Assembly: GCA_002343775.1 (NCBI GenBank)
Contig: DDSH01000010.1
Location: 12,207-76,206 of the forward strand
Length of the DNA: 64,000 bases
DNA from: Anaerolineales bacterium UBA2395
GTDB taxonomy: Bacteria; Chloroflexota; Anaerolineae; Anaerolineales; Villigracilaceae
Direction of reading: 5' to 3'
Both the position numbers and the translations under genes were made by a program. Below, one piece after another: positions 52,231-61,082 of the stretch (position 1 is the first letter of the stretch; every line of letters starts with the position of its first letter). Under the pieces are notes generated by a model, which was not told the origin of the DNA, searched no databases, and saw nothing but the letters and a program-made list of their open reading frames with translations.

Positions 52231-52902
52231 TCACTGCAAAGATTCTAACAATACCCCCACTCCCATAAACACAACTCCGAAATTCTTAATGACCATGCTG
52301 ATGATGAAAATGGTTAATATCGTGGAAGAAACATGGTTCATAAAATAGATTTTTGCAGGCATCCCGATCAACATGGCGGCAAGGACGATCAAACCGCCTG
52401 CAATGCCATATGGGTTTCGGATGCTGAAGAAGAGCAATGTCAATGCCATCGAAAATCCAAAACCGCCGATCAGCCCGCCAAAGAGAGCACCAAGTCCTTT
52501 CAGGAAACCGGCTCGCGTTAGCAGGGTGTAATCCTTGATGATGGGATGACTTTGTATGCTGTTGGCGAAGTTGATGGTGACATAGCTCCAAAATACTCTT
52601 TCCAATATGTACAGGATGCCAATACTCATGGCAATCAGCGCAATGGACTTGTGGTATTTAAGCCAGATTCCGTAGAGTCCGGCTGTCAGCATGGCAATGG
52701 AAATAATTAATAGCGGTTCGCCGAAATAGCCGGCTATTGTATATGGCGCGCTGTAGGCAGGTGCTGGGTTCAAAGCGTATTTTCTTGCCTGAAGAGTGGA
52801 GATAAACCAATCGCCAATTCCGTGCATGTCCGATACCAAAGTGGCGGCAGTTGCCAGAAAGAATGCCCCCAGCGCGCCGATGAACAAGAGTTTGTTTTCC
52901 AT
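52231..52902 (-). CDS. Polytopic membrane protein of unknown function
   Basis: 223 residues with six to seven membrane helices (LLFIGALGAFFLATAATL, LLIISIAMLTAGLYGIWL, SIALIAMSIGILYILERV, LGALFGGLIGGFGFSMALTL, GGLIVLAAMLIGMPAKIYF, FIISMVIKNFGVVFMGVGVL). It has no recognised domain. It starts the cargo region on the pilin side. Ribosome site is AGGAGCAATGC-like. Confidence 0.6.
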   Translation of the reverse strand: MENKLLFIGALGAFFLATAATLVSDMHGIGDWFISTLQARKYALNPAPAYSAPYTIAGYFGEPLLIISIAMLTAGLYGIWLKYHKSIALIAMSIGILYILERVFWSYVTINFANSIQSHPIIKDYTLLTRAGFLKGLGALFGGLIGGFGFSMALTLLFFSIRNPYGIAGGLIVLAAMLIGMPAKIYFMNHVSSTILTIFIISMVIKNFGVVFMGVGVLLESLQ

Positions 52903-52997
52903 GCATTGCTCCTTCGTGAAAGCTGGTTATTCGTCGACCTCGATACGATCCATTCGATTCTGTGAACTGTTGTAACAGTTTTAGACGGCTATTGGGA

Positions 52998-53480
52998 TCA
53001 TAGGGATTTTATTGTGTCAATTGATTTTGAAATCCATGCGGACAGAGCAAGACCTTGAATAAAACCCTCGACCATTGTTTTGATAACTACGGGAAAAGTT
53101 GTGAATTCCGGCTTAAGGATAAGCCAGCCTTCTATCGTGCCCGAACCGGCAACCGTACTTGCCCATTGACCAAGGACAATATACAGGCTTGCAATGGTTA
53201 CTACGCGTTTCCAATAAGGCCAGGACTGCAAACATGACAGAAACGGAGATAGAACCGTTGCAATCAGAAATCCGCGCAGAATCTGGAATGGCAACATCCA
53301 AATTGTCACATGTCGCCATAGACCGGGTTGATCGGGGGTTCGCATAATCTGGGCGGCGATACCATCGGGATTAAAAAACTCGCGAGTGAGAAACATAAAC
53401 GCAAAAACACCGACTCCGATATATGTCACAGTGTGAGCGACAATCACTTGTGACGAGAATTGAAGGAATTTTCTCATCAT
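52998..53480 (-). CDS. Small polytopic membrane protein
   Basis: 160 residues from the ATG at 53480 (CAGGAG before it). About four helices (VIVAHTVTYIGVGVFAFMFL, MLPFQILRGFLIATVLSPF, VVTIASLYIVLGQWAST, MVEGFIQGLALSAWIS). No family is recognised; the combination of a His/Thr-rich first helix and an Arg-rich loop is unremarkable. Confidence 0.6.
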   Translation of the reverse strand: MMRKFLQFSSQVIVAHTVTYIGVGVFAFMFLTREFFNPDGIAAQIMRTPDQPGLWRHVTIWMLPFQILRGFLIATVLSPFLSCLQSWPYWKRVVTIASLYIVLGQWASTVAGSGTIEGWLILKPEFTTFPVVIKTMVEGFIQGLALSAWISKSIDTIKSL

Positions 53481-53529
53481 ACGAACTCCTGATATGGAAT
53501 GCATCGTAATTATGGCCGCTGCCTAACTT

Positions 53530-53560
53530 CCCCGTTCACCCGCGAAGCGGGTGAACGGGG
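53530..53560. terminator. Strong GC-rich hairpin
   Basis: A 14-base arm CCCCGTTCACCCGC (53530-53543) pairs perfectly with GCGGGTGAACGGGG (53547-53560), with a three-base loop GAA. On the plus strand it is followed by ATTCTTTGTTT. It lies between the minus-strand genes ending at 53582 and starting at 53480, and probably terminates the former. Confidence 0.6.
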
Positions 53561-53581
53561 ATTCTTTGTTTCAATTGATCG

Positions 53582-54139
53582 TCACTCTTCAATCTCGATG
53601 CGATCCACAAGGATCTGTGAGCCGTTGTAGTCAGGCACATTGCTGACCAAAGTGCCATGAAGATGAACGATCTTACCGCTGTCGCGTACTCCCTCGATCT
53701 GGGACTTTACCGCCGGGTCGATCGAATCGATGCCGAAGTAGATGGCCTGCCCCAAATCCTGCCGCTCGAAGTAATCGTCAAACTGCGCGCCAGACTCCGT
53801 GCTCTTGATGACACCCCACCAGTCAGTGACTTCTTCTGTGTTTGCTTCAACGGTCATAACTGACGTTGGGCTTGGTTGCGCTACCGGACCGCACTCACCC
53901 CGATAATATGCCCACTCGTCACAGGCACTGCCATCGGGGAAAACGCATCGTCCGCTCTGACTGCCGTCGGCGGCGGTGATGATTTCATATATGCTGCCGT
54001 TCTGCTCACAGTAGGCCGATGCAGAATTCGGTATACCAGCCAGCGGCATATCCGTCTTGACAGGATCAGGCGTCCCTTGAGTCGGAAGCGCCGTACAGGC
54101 TGTCAATAAAATGATCATGAAGGTGATGATCAATTTCAT
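53582..54139 (-). CDS. Lipoprotein with DUF333-like domain
   Basis: 185 residues. Signal peptide with lipobox LLTACTAL. Residues about 40-85 have the DUF333 (putative hemolysin) pattern: NSASAYCEQNGSIYEIITAA, GRCVFPDGSACDEWAYYRGE. The C-terminal part is a small beta-rich domain with a disordered linker (QPSPTSVMTVEANTEEV). Function unknown; surface location is clear. Confidence 0.8.
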   Translation of the reverse strand: MKLIITFMIILLTACTALPTQGTPDPVKTDMPLAGIPNSASAYCEQNGSIYEIITAADGSQSGRCVFPDGSACDEWAYYRGECGPVAQPSPTSVMTVEANTEEVTDWWGVIKSTESGAQFDDYFERQDLGQAIYFGIDSIDPAVKSQIEGVRDSGKIVHLHGTLVSNVPDYNGSQILVDRIEIEE

Positions 54140-54148
54140 TTTCTCTCC

Positions 54149-55090
54149 TTATTTTTGATGGGAGATTCCCATCGTAATTGCGACGTTGCCTTTTTTGTGT
54201 CCCTGCTCGACATAGCGATGCGCTTCGACGATATGATCGAACGGGTAGACCCGGTCAATGACGGGTTTGATCACCCCTTCTTCAATCATCTCTTTGAGAA
54301 TCAGCATGTATTCGACTTTCTCCCCACCGTTCGAATCGGCATGGACGTTGATGTGGACACCGCCCGGCTTGAGCGCTTTTTTCCATTGCGCCGGGGACAG
54401 TTTGCCGACGGCGTCGAAGATCACATCGTAGGTTTCGCCGCTCTGCGTGAAATCCTGACGGGTGTAATCAATGACCCGACTCGCCCCGAACGATTTGACC
54501 AGGTCTGCGTTCGCGGCACTGCACACGCCGGTCACGTCCGCGCCGAAGTGGCGGCTGGCAAGTTGGACGGCAAAGGTGCCCACCGCGCCGGACGCGCCGT
54601 AGATCAGGACCTTCTGCCCGGGCTGGAGTCTGCCCTTTTGGAGGCAGTGCCAGGCGGTTTGCCCTCCGCCCGGGATGGCCGCAGCTTCCTCGAAGGTGAG
54701 GTTGCCCGGCTTGAGGGCGATCACTCCCTTCTCGGGCAGACACTTGTACTCGGCATGTCCGCCAAAGTTGACATCGTAGGTGGAGGCGAAAACCGCGTCC
54801 CCAGGTTTGAAGCGGGTCACTTTCCGCCCAATGGATTCAATCTCCCCGGCCAGTTCCATGCCGAGGATGTGACGTTTTGGTTTGTTCCATCCGAGGATCA
54901 GGCGCGCCATGAATTTTTGCCAGCCCGTGATGTTTGGCAGTTTGAAACTGCGCATGATCGTATCGCCAATGGTGACGGTGGTGGCACGGACTTTGACCAA
55001 GACTTCGTGATCGCGCGGCGTTGGCATGGGAATGTCCACCAACTGCAATACTTCCGGGGGACCGTATCGGGTGTAAACGCTGGCTTTCAT
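54149..55090 (-). CDS. Zinc-independent MDR-family NAD(P)-dependent oxidoreductase
   Basis: 313 residues from the ATG at 55090, which is 2 bases after the stop of the next gene upstream. Rossmann motif VLIYGASGAVGTFAVQLA; substrate-binding half starts MKASVYTRYGPPEVLQLVD, with GMELAGEIESIGRKV and the Gly/Asp of the quinone oxidoreductase type. There are no zinc-ligand Cys/His pairs. It is likely a quinone or enone reductase. It sits among DUF4386 genes and a lipoprotein. Confidence 0.88.
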   Translation of the reverse strand: MKASVYTRYGPPEVLQLVDIPMPTPRDHEVLVKVRATTVTIGDTIMRSFKLPNITGWQKFMARLILGWNKPKRHILGMELAGEIESIGRKVTRFKPGDAVFASTYDVNFGGHAEYKCLPEKGVIALKPGNLTFEEAAAIPGGGQTAWHCLQKGRLQPGQKVLIYGASGAVGTFAVQLASRHFGADVTGVCSAANADLVKSFGASRVIDYTRQDFTQSGETYDVIFDAVGKLSPAQWKKALKPGGVHINVHADSNGGEKVEYMLILKEMIEEGVIKPVIDRVYPFDHIVEAHRYVEQGHKKGNVAITMGISHQK

Positions 55091-55091
55091 C

Positions 55092-55790
55092 TCAAGCCTC
55101 CAATGCAAGGTGTCTGGCAGGTTCGATGACAGCGGTAGATGGATTGAATCCGCGGACGACCAGCCAGATCCCCAGGAATACTTCATTCAAAAGCATGGGT
55201 AGTCCAGTGACCATTCCCAGCGCTTCGCTCAAGTCCGGTCTAAACCAGCCGAGCACGGTGTTGAGCAACACCAGAGCCGCCGCGATCAACCCCCACACGG
55301 AGATGAATCCGGGAATCAGCTTTACGCGAAGCAGCATATAGTAAAGGAGTAAGGCACTAAAGCTGAAAATGAGATTGAGCATTTGAAACGCCCAGAAACG
55401 CCCAGCGAGAAGTAATGCTCCCAGCCCCTGCACGGTATTCGTCTGGTTTGTGTTATCAGCCAGAGTCAACAGCGCGAGCGGGCTGACATCTGCCAAAATC
55501 TGGGTGATGAATTCAACCACCCTGAAACCAACGTATGCCAGAGCCAGACTTTCAAAACGCGGCTTGAGGATCGGGAACAGGAGTACGGCAATCCCCACGT
55601 AAGCCAGTCCATTCGCAAAACTGAGAAGCACGCCCAGCACTATCTGCGCCCTGCCCGCCGGGATCAAACTGAGATAGTCGGGAGAGCCGAGGATCATTTC
55701 CACCATCACGATGGTTCCAAGGATGAAGGTAATGTTGGAGAACAAGTACGCAGACCCAACCAGCGTCGCGGTCTTTCGATTTGTTTTCAT
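55092..55790 (-). CDS. DUF4386-like membrane protein
   Basis: 232 residues from the ATG at 55790 (TGGAGG before it). Six membrane helices; N-terminus TATLVGSAYLFSNITFILGT and a later FVLNTV-type helix (WGLIAAALVLLNTVL) match the DUF4386 family. It is followed by an oxidoreductase with a two-base spacing. Its neighbour at 55810 is related. Function unknown. Confidence 0.78.
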   Translation of the reverse strand: MKTNRKTATLVGSAYLFSNITFILGTIVMVEMILGSPDYLSLIPAGRAQIVLGVLLSFANGLAYVGIAVLLFPILKPRFESLALAYVGFRVVEFITQILADVSPLALLTLADNTNQTNTVQGLGALLLAGRFWAFQMLNLIFSFSALLLYYMLLRVKLIPGFISVWGLIAAALVLLNTVLGWFRPDLSEALGMVTGLPMLLNEVFLGIWLVVRGFNPSTAVIEPARHLALEA

Positions 55791-55809
55791 TGGAGCCTCC
55801 AGAATCTTT

Positions 55810-56469
55810 CTACGCCATCGCTTGCGGCTGGGTGCGCAGAAGCACGGTTCCCAGCCCGACGAACCAGATGATCTGTCCCAAGCCAAAGACCCCGGTGAAG
55901 GCGGTCAACGCAGGGATGATCGTGAGAATGCCCACCGCGCCGACAAACATGCCGAGGATGTTCAGCCCCTTGGGAACTCCACCCGTCCGCAGCGCGGCGA
56001 GACTGACCAGTAGAGTCCACATACCGCCGAGGATTTCGCCGTTGGCATTGCCCAGTCCATTAGTCACCGTTTCAATTCCCTGAAAGGTCAAGACAGCCTG
56101 GGCGGGGTCTTTGGCATGCAGCGCAACGACTGTTGCGAGCCCGGCGTTGGCGACCATGCCGCTGGCGATCAGCGAGCCAGCCCAGATGATCCCTATTGCA
56201 GTCCCCACCTGCATAAGCGCAGGTGCTCCAGATTTCATTCGATCATACAGAGCCAGCGACAGAACCATCAACGCGAAGCCGAAGAACACGTACATGAGCA
56301 GGTTGGTCGAGAAGATGACCGACTGTTTTTCGATGTTCACGGCGAGTTTTTGCGTCGGGTCGGTGATGTTGATGTAGTCCAATACAATGATGAAGATGAC
56401 AAGACCGATCAGGTGGCTGATTGCCATATACAGCGCGGCAATGCCGCCAGATTTTTGCAGGGTTTTCAT
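55810..56469 (-). CDS. DUF4386-like membrane protein
   Basis: 219 residues from the ATG at 56469 (AAGGAGCAAAA before it). Six membrane helices: AALYMAISHLIGLVIFIIVL, LMYVFFGFALMVLSLALYD, AIGIIWAGSLIASGMVANA, GGMWTLLVSLAALR, LGMFVGAVGILTIIPAL and FGLGQIIWFVGLGTVLL. It is a distant paralogue of the next gene. Function unknown. Confidence 0.75.
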   Translation of the reverse strand: MKTLQKSGGIAALYMAISHLIGLVIFIIVLDYINITDPTQKLAVNIEKQSVIFSTNLLMYVFFGFALMVLSLALYDRMKSGAPALMQVGTAIGIIWAGSLIASGMVANAGLATVVALHAKDPAQAVLTFQGIETVTNGLGNANGEILGGMWTLLVSLAALRTGGVPKGLNILGMFVGAVGILTIIPALTAFTGVFGLGQIIWFVGLGTVLLRTQPQAMA

Positions 56470-56507
56470 TTTTTTGCTCCTTATTCGTTTCTGCCATTGT
56501 GAGGGTG

Positions 56508-56575
56508 CTCTTCCCGAAGCAATCCCCTGTCTCAGCGAGGAGATTGCTTCGCTGAGTGCGCTCGCAATGACATGA
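56508..56575. repeat. TCATTGCGAG-type intergenic palindromic repeat
   Basis: The minus strand reads TCATTGCGAGCGCACTCAGC then GAAGCAATCTCCTCGCTGAG, and GAAGCAATC/GATTGCTTC plus CTCAGCGA/CGCTGAG form overlapping inverted repeats. This is a well-known short palindromic repeat of Chloroflexota and other genomes, seen here once, upstream of a DUF4386 gene. Confidence 0.72.
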
Positions 56576-56585
56576 AATGGATGGA

Positions 56586-57227
56586 TCAGGCTTCCACGTT
56601 GCGCCACAACCACGCAAACCAGACGATCAGCAACAGGCAGAGGGTCTCAACCACGGCGATGAAGATGTAGTGGGGATAGGTCGCCATGCCGCCCCAGATA
56701 TAGGCAATGGTGACGAGACTCGCGACGATATTGACCCAGCGATTGATTCCGTATTTCAACACCCGCGACAGGACGATCATGGCAATGCCGATCTGCCCCA
56801 TCACCGCGCCGACCAACATCAATTGGGGAATGGACGCGCCCGCGCTGGCGGAGGTGCGCGCCACTTCTTCCGCCGCGCCAGGGATGTTCAGCGAGAGGAT
56901 GTCCGCTTTAAGCATGTTGATCATGACCACGATCCACAGGGCGGAGAGCAGGGCTTTCGTATCGAACTTTTTGATGGAATTCATTTGTGTTTCTCCTTGT
57001 TTTGAACCAACATGATTGACCGAGATCAATGACATTCCCAGGTCGCGTACTTTTTTGAGCAAGCCGTGCAGGGCGGCTTGATCAGACACAGGTCCGGAAA
57101 GGAGCGTGGTTCCATCTTCTTCCAGTGTGATGTTCAAGCCGTCGAACCATGTCGCCCATTGGGCATCCAGATGTCCTTTGATACGAATTTCGTAGAACGG
57201 AGCGGTTGGGGGCAGCTTATCCATCAT
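56586..57227 (-). CDS. Fusion of a small soluble domain to a DUF6326-like membrane protein
   Basis: 213 residues. Residues 1-75 are a soluble domain (FYEIRIKGHLDAQWATWFDG, LNITLEEDGTTLLSGPV) common as a separate 70-80 residue protein in this group of bacteria; from M82 (position 56984) a five-helix membrane protein begins MNSIKKFDTKALLSALWIVV. AAGGAGAAACACAA stands directly before codon 82, i.e. a ribosome site inside the frame. Two originally separate genes have apparently been joined by loss of a stop codon, or the membrane protein is also made alone. Confidence 0.6.
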   Translation of the reverse strand: MMDKLPPTAPFYEIRIKGHLDAQWATWFDGLNITLEEDGTTLLSGPVSDQAALHGLLKKVRDLGMSLISVNHVGSKQGETQMNSIKKFDTKALLSALWIVVMINMLKADILSLNIPGAAEEVARTSASAGASIPQLMLVGAVMGQIGIAMIVLSRVLKYGINRWVNIVASLVTIAYIWGGMATYPHYIFIAVVETLCLLLIVWFAWLWRNVEA

Positions 57228-57374
57228 CGTTTTCTCTCGGTTAATCTGCCCAAACGATACCGCTGGATGTGGTGAGATGTCATCACCAGATGATGTGATT
57301 GAGGTGGTGATTGGGTGGGAAATAAAAACTCCAGCGGGTGGGGCTGGAGTCGGGTTGGAGAGGGGTTCAGAAAA

Positions 57375-60047
57375 CTAGAACAGATCGAGTTCTTCGGCAC
57401 GGCGGATGGCGGACCGCCGGTTGTTGACCCCCAATTTGTTGAAAATATTTTTGGTGTGCGTGCGCAGGGTATTGAGCGATACGATCAATCGTTCGGCAAT
57501 CTCAGGTCCGCTTAATTCACTGCGGAGCAAATTGAGAACTTCCAACTCACGCTCGCTCAAAGGTTCAATGTGGCGTCTGGCAGGGGGGAAATCAGGCCGG
57601 CCATCGCTTTTCCGTTTCCCAGCCTCAAATACAGCCAGCAATGTACTTACATAGTCCGGCATAATTCCCAAAGTTGCTGCTTGAGACAATAGCTGAGCCA
57701 TTGGAAGCCCTTCATCAATAAAGAGGCGGATATAACCGCCCGGTTTCGCCAGCGTCAGTGCAACGCCCAGCGCTTGCACAGCCTTGTCCGTTTCCCCCTG
57801 CACATGATACGCAACCGCCTGCAGAACCACCGCCTTCAGCCGTTCATCCTGCCAATCCTTTGCTTCCATCTGTTGGCGGTACGGCTCCAATATAGACAGC
57901 GCGGCAGATGGATCGTTCTGGGCGATGAGAACGCGTGCCTGGCTGAGCGGGACTTCATATTGATGGGTTAGTTGAGCAGCTGCGTCCAGATTACCCTGGC
58001 GAAGCAGGACGAGCGCTTGTACGGCGGCAATGTCCGGCATCCTCTGTACAAAGTTTTGCCGGCGCGTGGTTTGCTCGGCCTTCCCCATCATGTCGGCCGC
58101 CCCAGCAACATCTCCCCGGGCCAGCTTCAGTCGGGCAAGGAAAATTTCACAGATAACGAATCTATCAACCACGCGATCGTAGTGCCGCGCCAGTTCAAGG
58201 CTTTGTTGCCCATACTGTTCAGCGGCCTCCAGATCGTTCCATTCGTAAAATATTCGAGCCAGACCAATATACTCTTGATCCGCATTTGGAGGTTGCTGGT
58301 CACTCAGGAGTTGCAGGGAGTGTTGGTATGTCTCGGCCGCTTGATAAAGCTGGGTATCAGATTCCTGTACGTTGCCCAAGCCGGTTAAAGCCGAGACAGT
58401 CAGGTGGATGTTCCCGGTCGTCTGTTTGATCGCCATGGCTTCAGTATAGAACTGACGGGCTGTGGAACGGTCCCCCTTGAGTTGGTTGGCAAATCCTAAT
58501 GTCCGGAGCGCCCTGCTGCGAAAAGGCAGGTTATCAGAGTGCAGGTACTCTAAAGCGCGGTGCGACTGGATGATCATGTTCTCCGTCTGGTAGCACGCAA
58601 GGGCCAACGTGGCTCGGACGGCGGCGATTTGTCCGATCAGGTCACGGCTATTGTAGTCTGGAGCGGCATCCATCATCGCAACCGCCATAGCTGCCTCGGC
58701 TGCTTGCAACTTCTCCTCAACACCGGTTGTCTGACCAGCGTTTAGCGCCATCATTGCAGACCTCACCCACAACCATGGCCTGGCATCCAATATATTCTTT
58801 GGCAGCAAATGCAGCCAGTCCAGAACCGTGATAACCGCAGCACGCGAATGCAGGGGGATCACCTCTCCCTTGATCAACCGCTCGGCGCGTTCGATGTCAT
58901 TGGCAACCGCAGCATGATGGAAGGCTTCAAATGCCAGGTTGTTGTCTTCATACCATTCACTGGCGCGGATATGTAGTTCGGCAATTTCCGTTTGTGAGAG
59001 GTTCCTACCCAGGCGCTGACGCAGTAAATCCTTGAACAAGTGGTGATAGCGATACCAATGCCGCTCATTATCCAAAGGGACAATGAACAGGTTGGTATGT
59101 TCAAGGCGTTCCAGCGTCCCCTGCGCGGGGACGGACGAATCGCGTAGAACAGCATTGCAAAGGGAGCCGCACATACGGTCAAGGATGGAGGTACGGAGCA
59201 GGAAGGCTTGAACACCTTCAGTCTGCTGTTGGAAAACTTCTTCAATAAGATAGTCCAGCACAAAACGATGACTGCCCGTGAATGACTTGATGAAACCGGT
59301 GGTGTCGTGTGACGCGTGTCCCAGCATGGAGAGCGCGGCGAGTTGCAGTCCCGCAATCCAGCCCTCGGTGCGAGTTTCCAATGCCGCGATGTCATCGACG
59401 GAAAGATCCAGTTTCATTGTGTGGTCAAGGAACTCGGCGGCCTCGACGGAGTTAAAACGCAGGTCGGCAGTGCGCAGTTCGGTCAACTGGCCACGGGCAC
59501 GCAGGCGGGAGAGTGAGAGCGGCGGGTCTTCGCGTGTTGCAATCACCAGATGCATGTGCGGTGGCAGGTGTTCGATCAGATAGGTGACCGCTTCATCGAC
59601 CTGCCTGGCCTCGATCATATGATAGTCGTCGAGGACCAGCATGAAATTCTGAGATATGGTCGTGCTTTCATTGAGCAGGGTGGTCAGCACCGATTCGCTG
59701 GACAGGGGGGAGGACGACTGAAGCCCGGCCAGCAACGTCCCGCCAATTTCCGCTTTTATGGACTGTAAAGCCGCTATCAGGTAGGAGATGAATCGGATTG
59801 GATCATTGTCCCCTTCATCCAACGACAGCCATGCGACTGCCCTCCCGCAATGGACAACCCACTCACTGAGCAGTGTGGTCTTGCCAAACCCCGCGGAAGC
59901 GGAGATAAGCGTCAATTTCCGCCCCATCTCCAATCCTTCCTTCAGCCGATTGATCAGCCTGGGGCGGGGAACCATGGCAGTCCGGGGTGGCGGGATAAAC
60001 AGTTTCGTAGCCAAAATCGGAGCGGGCACAAATCTAGTATACAGCAC
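57375..60047 (-). CDS. MalT-like ATP-dependent LuxR-family transcriptional regulator
   Basis: 890 residues. Start MLYTRFVPAPILATKLFIPP, then Walker A SASAGFGKTTL and Walker B FMLVLDDYHMIEARQVD of the STAND module; a TPR-like helical region from about 390 to 790 (QAAETYQHSLQLLSDQQPPN); a C-terminal LuxR HTH with LSERELEVLNLLRSELSGPE and IAERLIVSLNTLRTHTKNIF. Binding of a small sugar or other ligand to the helical region usually triggers oligomerisation and activation. It is divergent from nothing; it may govern the adjacent 52-57 kb genes, which lack an obvious regulator. Confidence 0.92.
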   Translation of the reverse strand: MLYTRFVPAPILATKLFIPPPRTAMVPRPRLINRLKEGLEMGRKLTLISASAGFGKTTLLSEWVVHCGRAVAWLSLDEGDNDPIRFISYLIAALQSIKAEIGGTLLAGLQSSSPLSSESVLTTLLNESTTISQNFMLVLDDYHMIEARQVDEAVTYLIEHLPPHMHLVIATREDPPLSLSRLRARGQLTELRTADLRFNSVEAAEFLDHTMKLDLSVDDIAALETRTEGWIAGLQLAALSMLGHASHDTTGFIKSFTGSHRFVLDYLIEEVFQQQTEGVQAFLLRTSILDRMCGSLCNAVLRDSSVPAQGTLERLEHTNLFIVPLDNERHWYRYHHLFKDLLRQRLGRNLSQTEIAELHIRASEWYEDNNLAFEAFHHAAVANDIERAERLIKGEVIPLHSRAAVITVLDWLHLLPKNILDARPWLWVRSAMMALNAGQTTGVEEKLQAAEAAMAVAMMDAAPDYNSRDLIGQIAAVRATLALACYQTENMIIQSHRALEYLHSDNLPFRSRALRTLGFANQLKGDRSTARQFYTEAMAIKQTTGNIHLTVSALTGLGNVQESDTQLYQAAETYQHSLQLLSDQQPPNADQEYIGLARIFYEWNDLEAAEQYGQQSLELARHYDRVVDRFVICEIFLARLKLARGDVAGAADMMGKAEQTTRRQNFVQRMPDIAAVQALVLLRQGNLDAAAQLTHQYEVPLSQARVLIAQNDPSAALSILEPYRQQMEAKDWQDERLKAVVLQAVAYHVQGETDKAVQALGVALTLAKPGGYIRLFIDEGLPMAQLLSQAATLGIMPDYVSTLLAVFEAGKRKSDGRPDFPPARRHIEPLSERELEVLNLLRSELSGPEIAERLIVSLNTLRTHTKNIFNKLGVNNRRSAIRRAEELDLF

Positions 60048-60096
60048 ATCACCTGCAACGAGTGGTCAATAATATCCTTGTCGTTGGTTTTCCACC

Positions 60097-60255
60097 CCAG
60101 CCTTTCCCTGGTTGTAAGGGTGTAAAGGCGCGGTTGCTGTTTTTCGGCAGGGTCTCGACAGGTCGCTCCATCCAGAACGGTTTCCCAAAGGAATTTCTCT
60201 CTTCTCCCAAAAAACATTGATCTTCGCGGGTGAAGCGTTGTGGGTACTTGAACAT
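60097..60255 (-). pseudogene. Deletion derivative of the pilus locus: truncated pilin fused to the 5' end of a 49552-type gene
   Basis: The minus strand starts at the ATG 60255 with MFKYPQRFTREDQ, close to the Flp pilin start at 52056, then at CCGCGAAGA changes to the sequence that follows tadG in the intact copy (ATCAATG-TTTTTTGG, then LWETVLDGATCRDP, EKQQPRLYTLTT like the 49552 protein). The 90 bases upstream (to about 60300) also match the pilin leader. The tadE-tadE-tadG block (about 1.4 kb) is missing. The copy is broken and not expressed as a pilin. It is the remnant of a second Tad locus. Confidence 0.75.
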
Positions 60256-60533
60256 TGGGACTCCTTCTGAAATAAGAATCGGCTGGTAGTTGAACTGCCC
60301 GCTGACATCATGGCAAAAGGAATTCGAGGGACATACATAATCGCCTTCAAAGATGCACAATTACTTCTTTGCTCGCTGCATAGTTGGAAATCAAGAGACG
60401 GTATTGAAACTCACTTGCTTTACACATGCAAAAAAATGTATAATTCTTTCAACGTTCTTCAGGTTTCAACAAGTTCGATTGAAGACCAATTGCAGGCAGA
60501 TGCATTCCTCTTTCAGCAAGGTTGAATAACTTA
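60256..60533. other. Leader of the 60534 gene and second-copy pilin leader
   Basis: 60256-60300 is the diverged leader of the truncated pilin with a degenerate hairpin. The rest holds the promoter at 60415-60444. No protein gene is seen, and no other repeat. Confidence 0.4.
60415..60444 (+). promoter_or_regulatory. Promoter for the 60534-62434 gene pair
   Basis: TTGCTT (60415-60420) and TATAAT (60439-60444) are 18 bases apart. The -10 is perfect, the -35 weak. The expected start leaves a leader of about 80 bases before the ATG at 60534. Confidence 0.55.
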
Positions 60534-61082
60534 ATGAAAATTCAAGGACACGCCGCTGGTGGTTGGTTGGCCACAAGGCTTTTCTTAAAGCACCTGTCAC
60601 CTGCTGACAGAAGTGAATCGAACAATCTGTTGACATTAGGCCTGATTGGTGGTGTTTTGCCCGACCTGGATTACTTAATATATGTGTTCAAAAAGGGGAG
60701 AATTGCTTACGAAGGCGACTTCCGGCATCACACATGGGTGACGCACACAATCCCATTCTATTCCATAGCAGCCTTGCTTTTATATATGCTGGGTGCGGTC
60801 AACAAAAATTTACATTTGAAAAAGGCCGCAAAAGTATTATCCATAAGCACAACCGCTCACTTGCTTCAAGATACTCTTGGGAGCGGCGATGGGATCATGC
60901 TCTTTTATCCCGCCACAAAGAAAATGTTTGGGATAGGACTATCAGGGTTGCATGGCGAGGAATGGAATCAGCATTACACAAAAACTTCATTTTACGCTCT
61001 GGAAAAGTTCATTGTCATCACGGCGATCGTCACATTTTTCTATGACATATACCATAACCGAAAACACAGGTCAAAACCATGA
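60534..61082 (+). CDS. YdjM-like (PF04307-type) membrane-bound metal-dependent hydrolase
   Basis: 182 residues from the ATG at 60534 (AAGGTTG before it). His residues of the family are seen: QGHAAGGW, GVLPDLDYLIY, RHHTWVTHTIPFYS and TTAHLLQDTLGSGD; several membrane helices lie between. The family is predicted to hydrolyse something in the inner membrane; E. coli YdjM is under LexA control. The next gene overlaps by four bases (ATGA). Confidence 0.75.
   Translation: MKIQGHAAGGWLATRLFLKHLSPADRSESNNLLTLGLIGGVLPDLDYLIYVFKKGRIAYEGDFRHHTWVTHTIPFYSIAALLLYMLGAVNKNLHLKKAAKVLSISTTAHLLQDTLGSGDGIMLFYPATKKMFGIGLSGLHGEEWNQHYTKTSFYALEKFIVITAIVTFFYDIYHNRKHRSKP

Noticed and set aside
54155..55129. 324-codon plus-strand frame opposite the oxidoreductase
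   Set aside because: Antisense shadow of an intact MDR protein; composition is unlike real proteins and there is no start signal.
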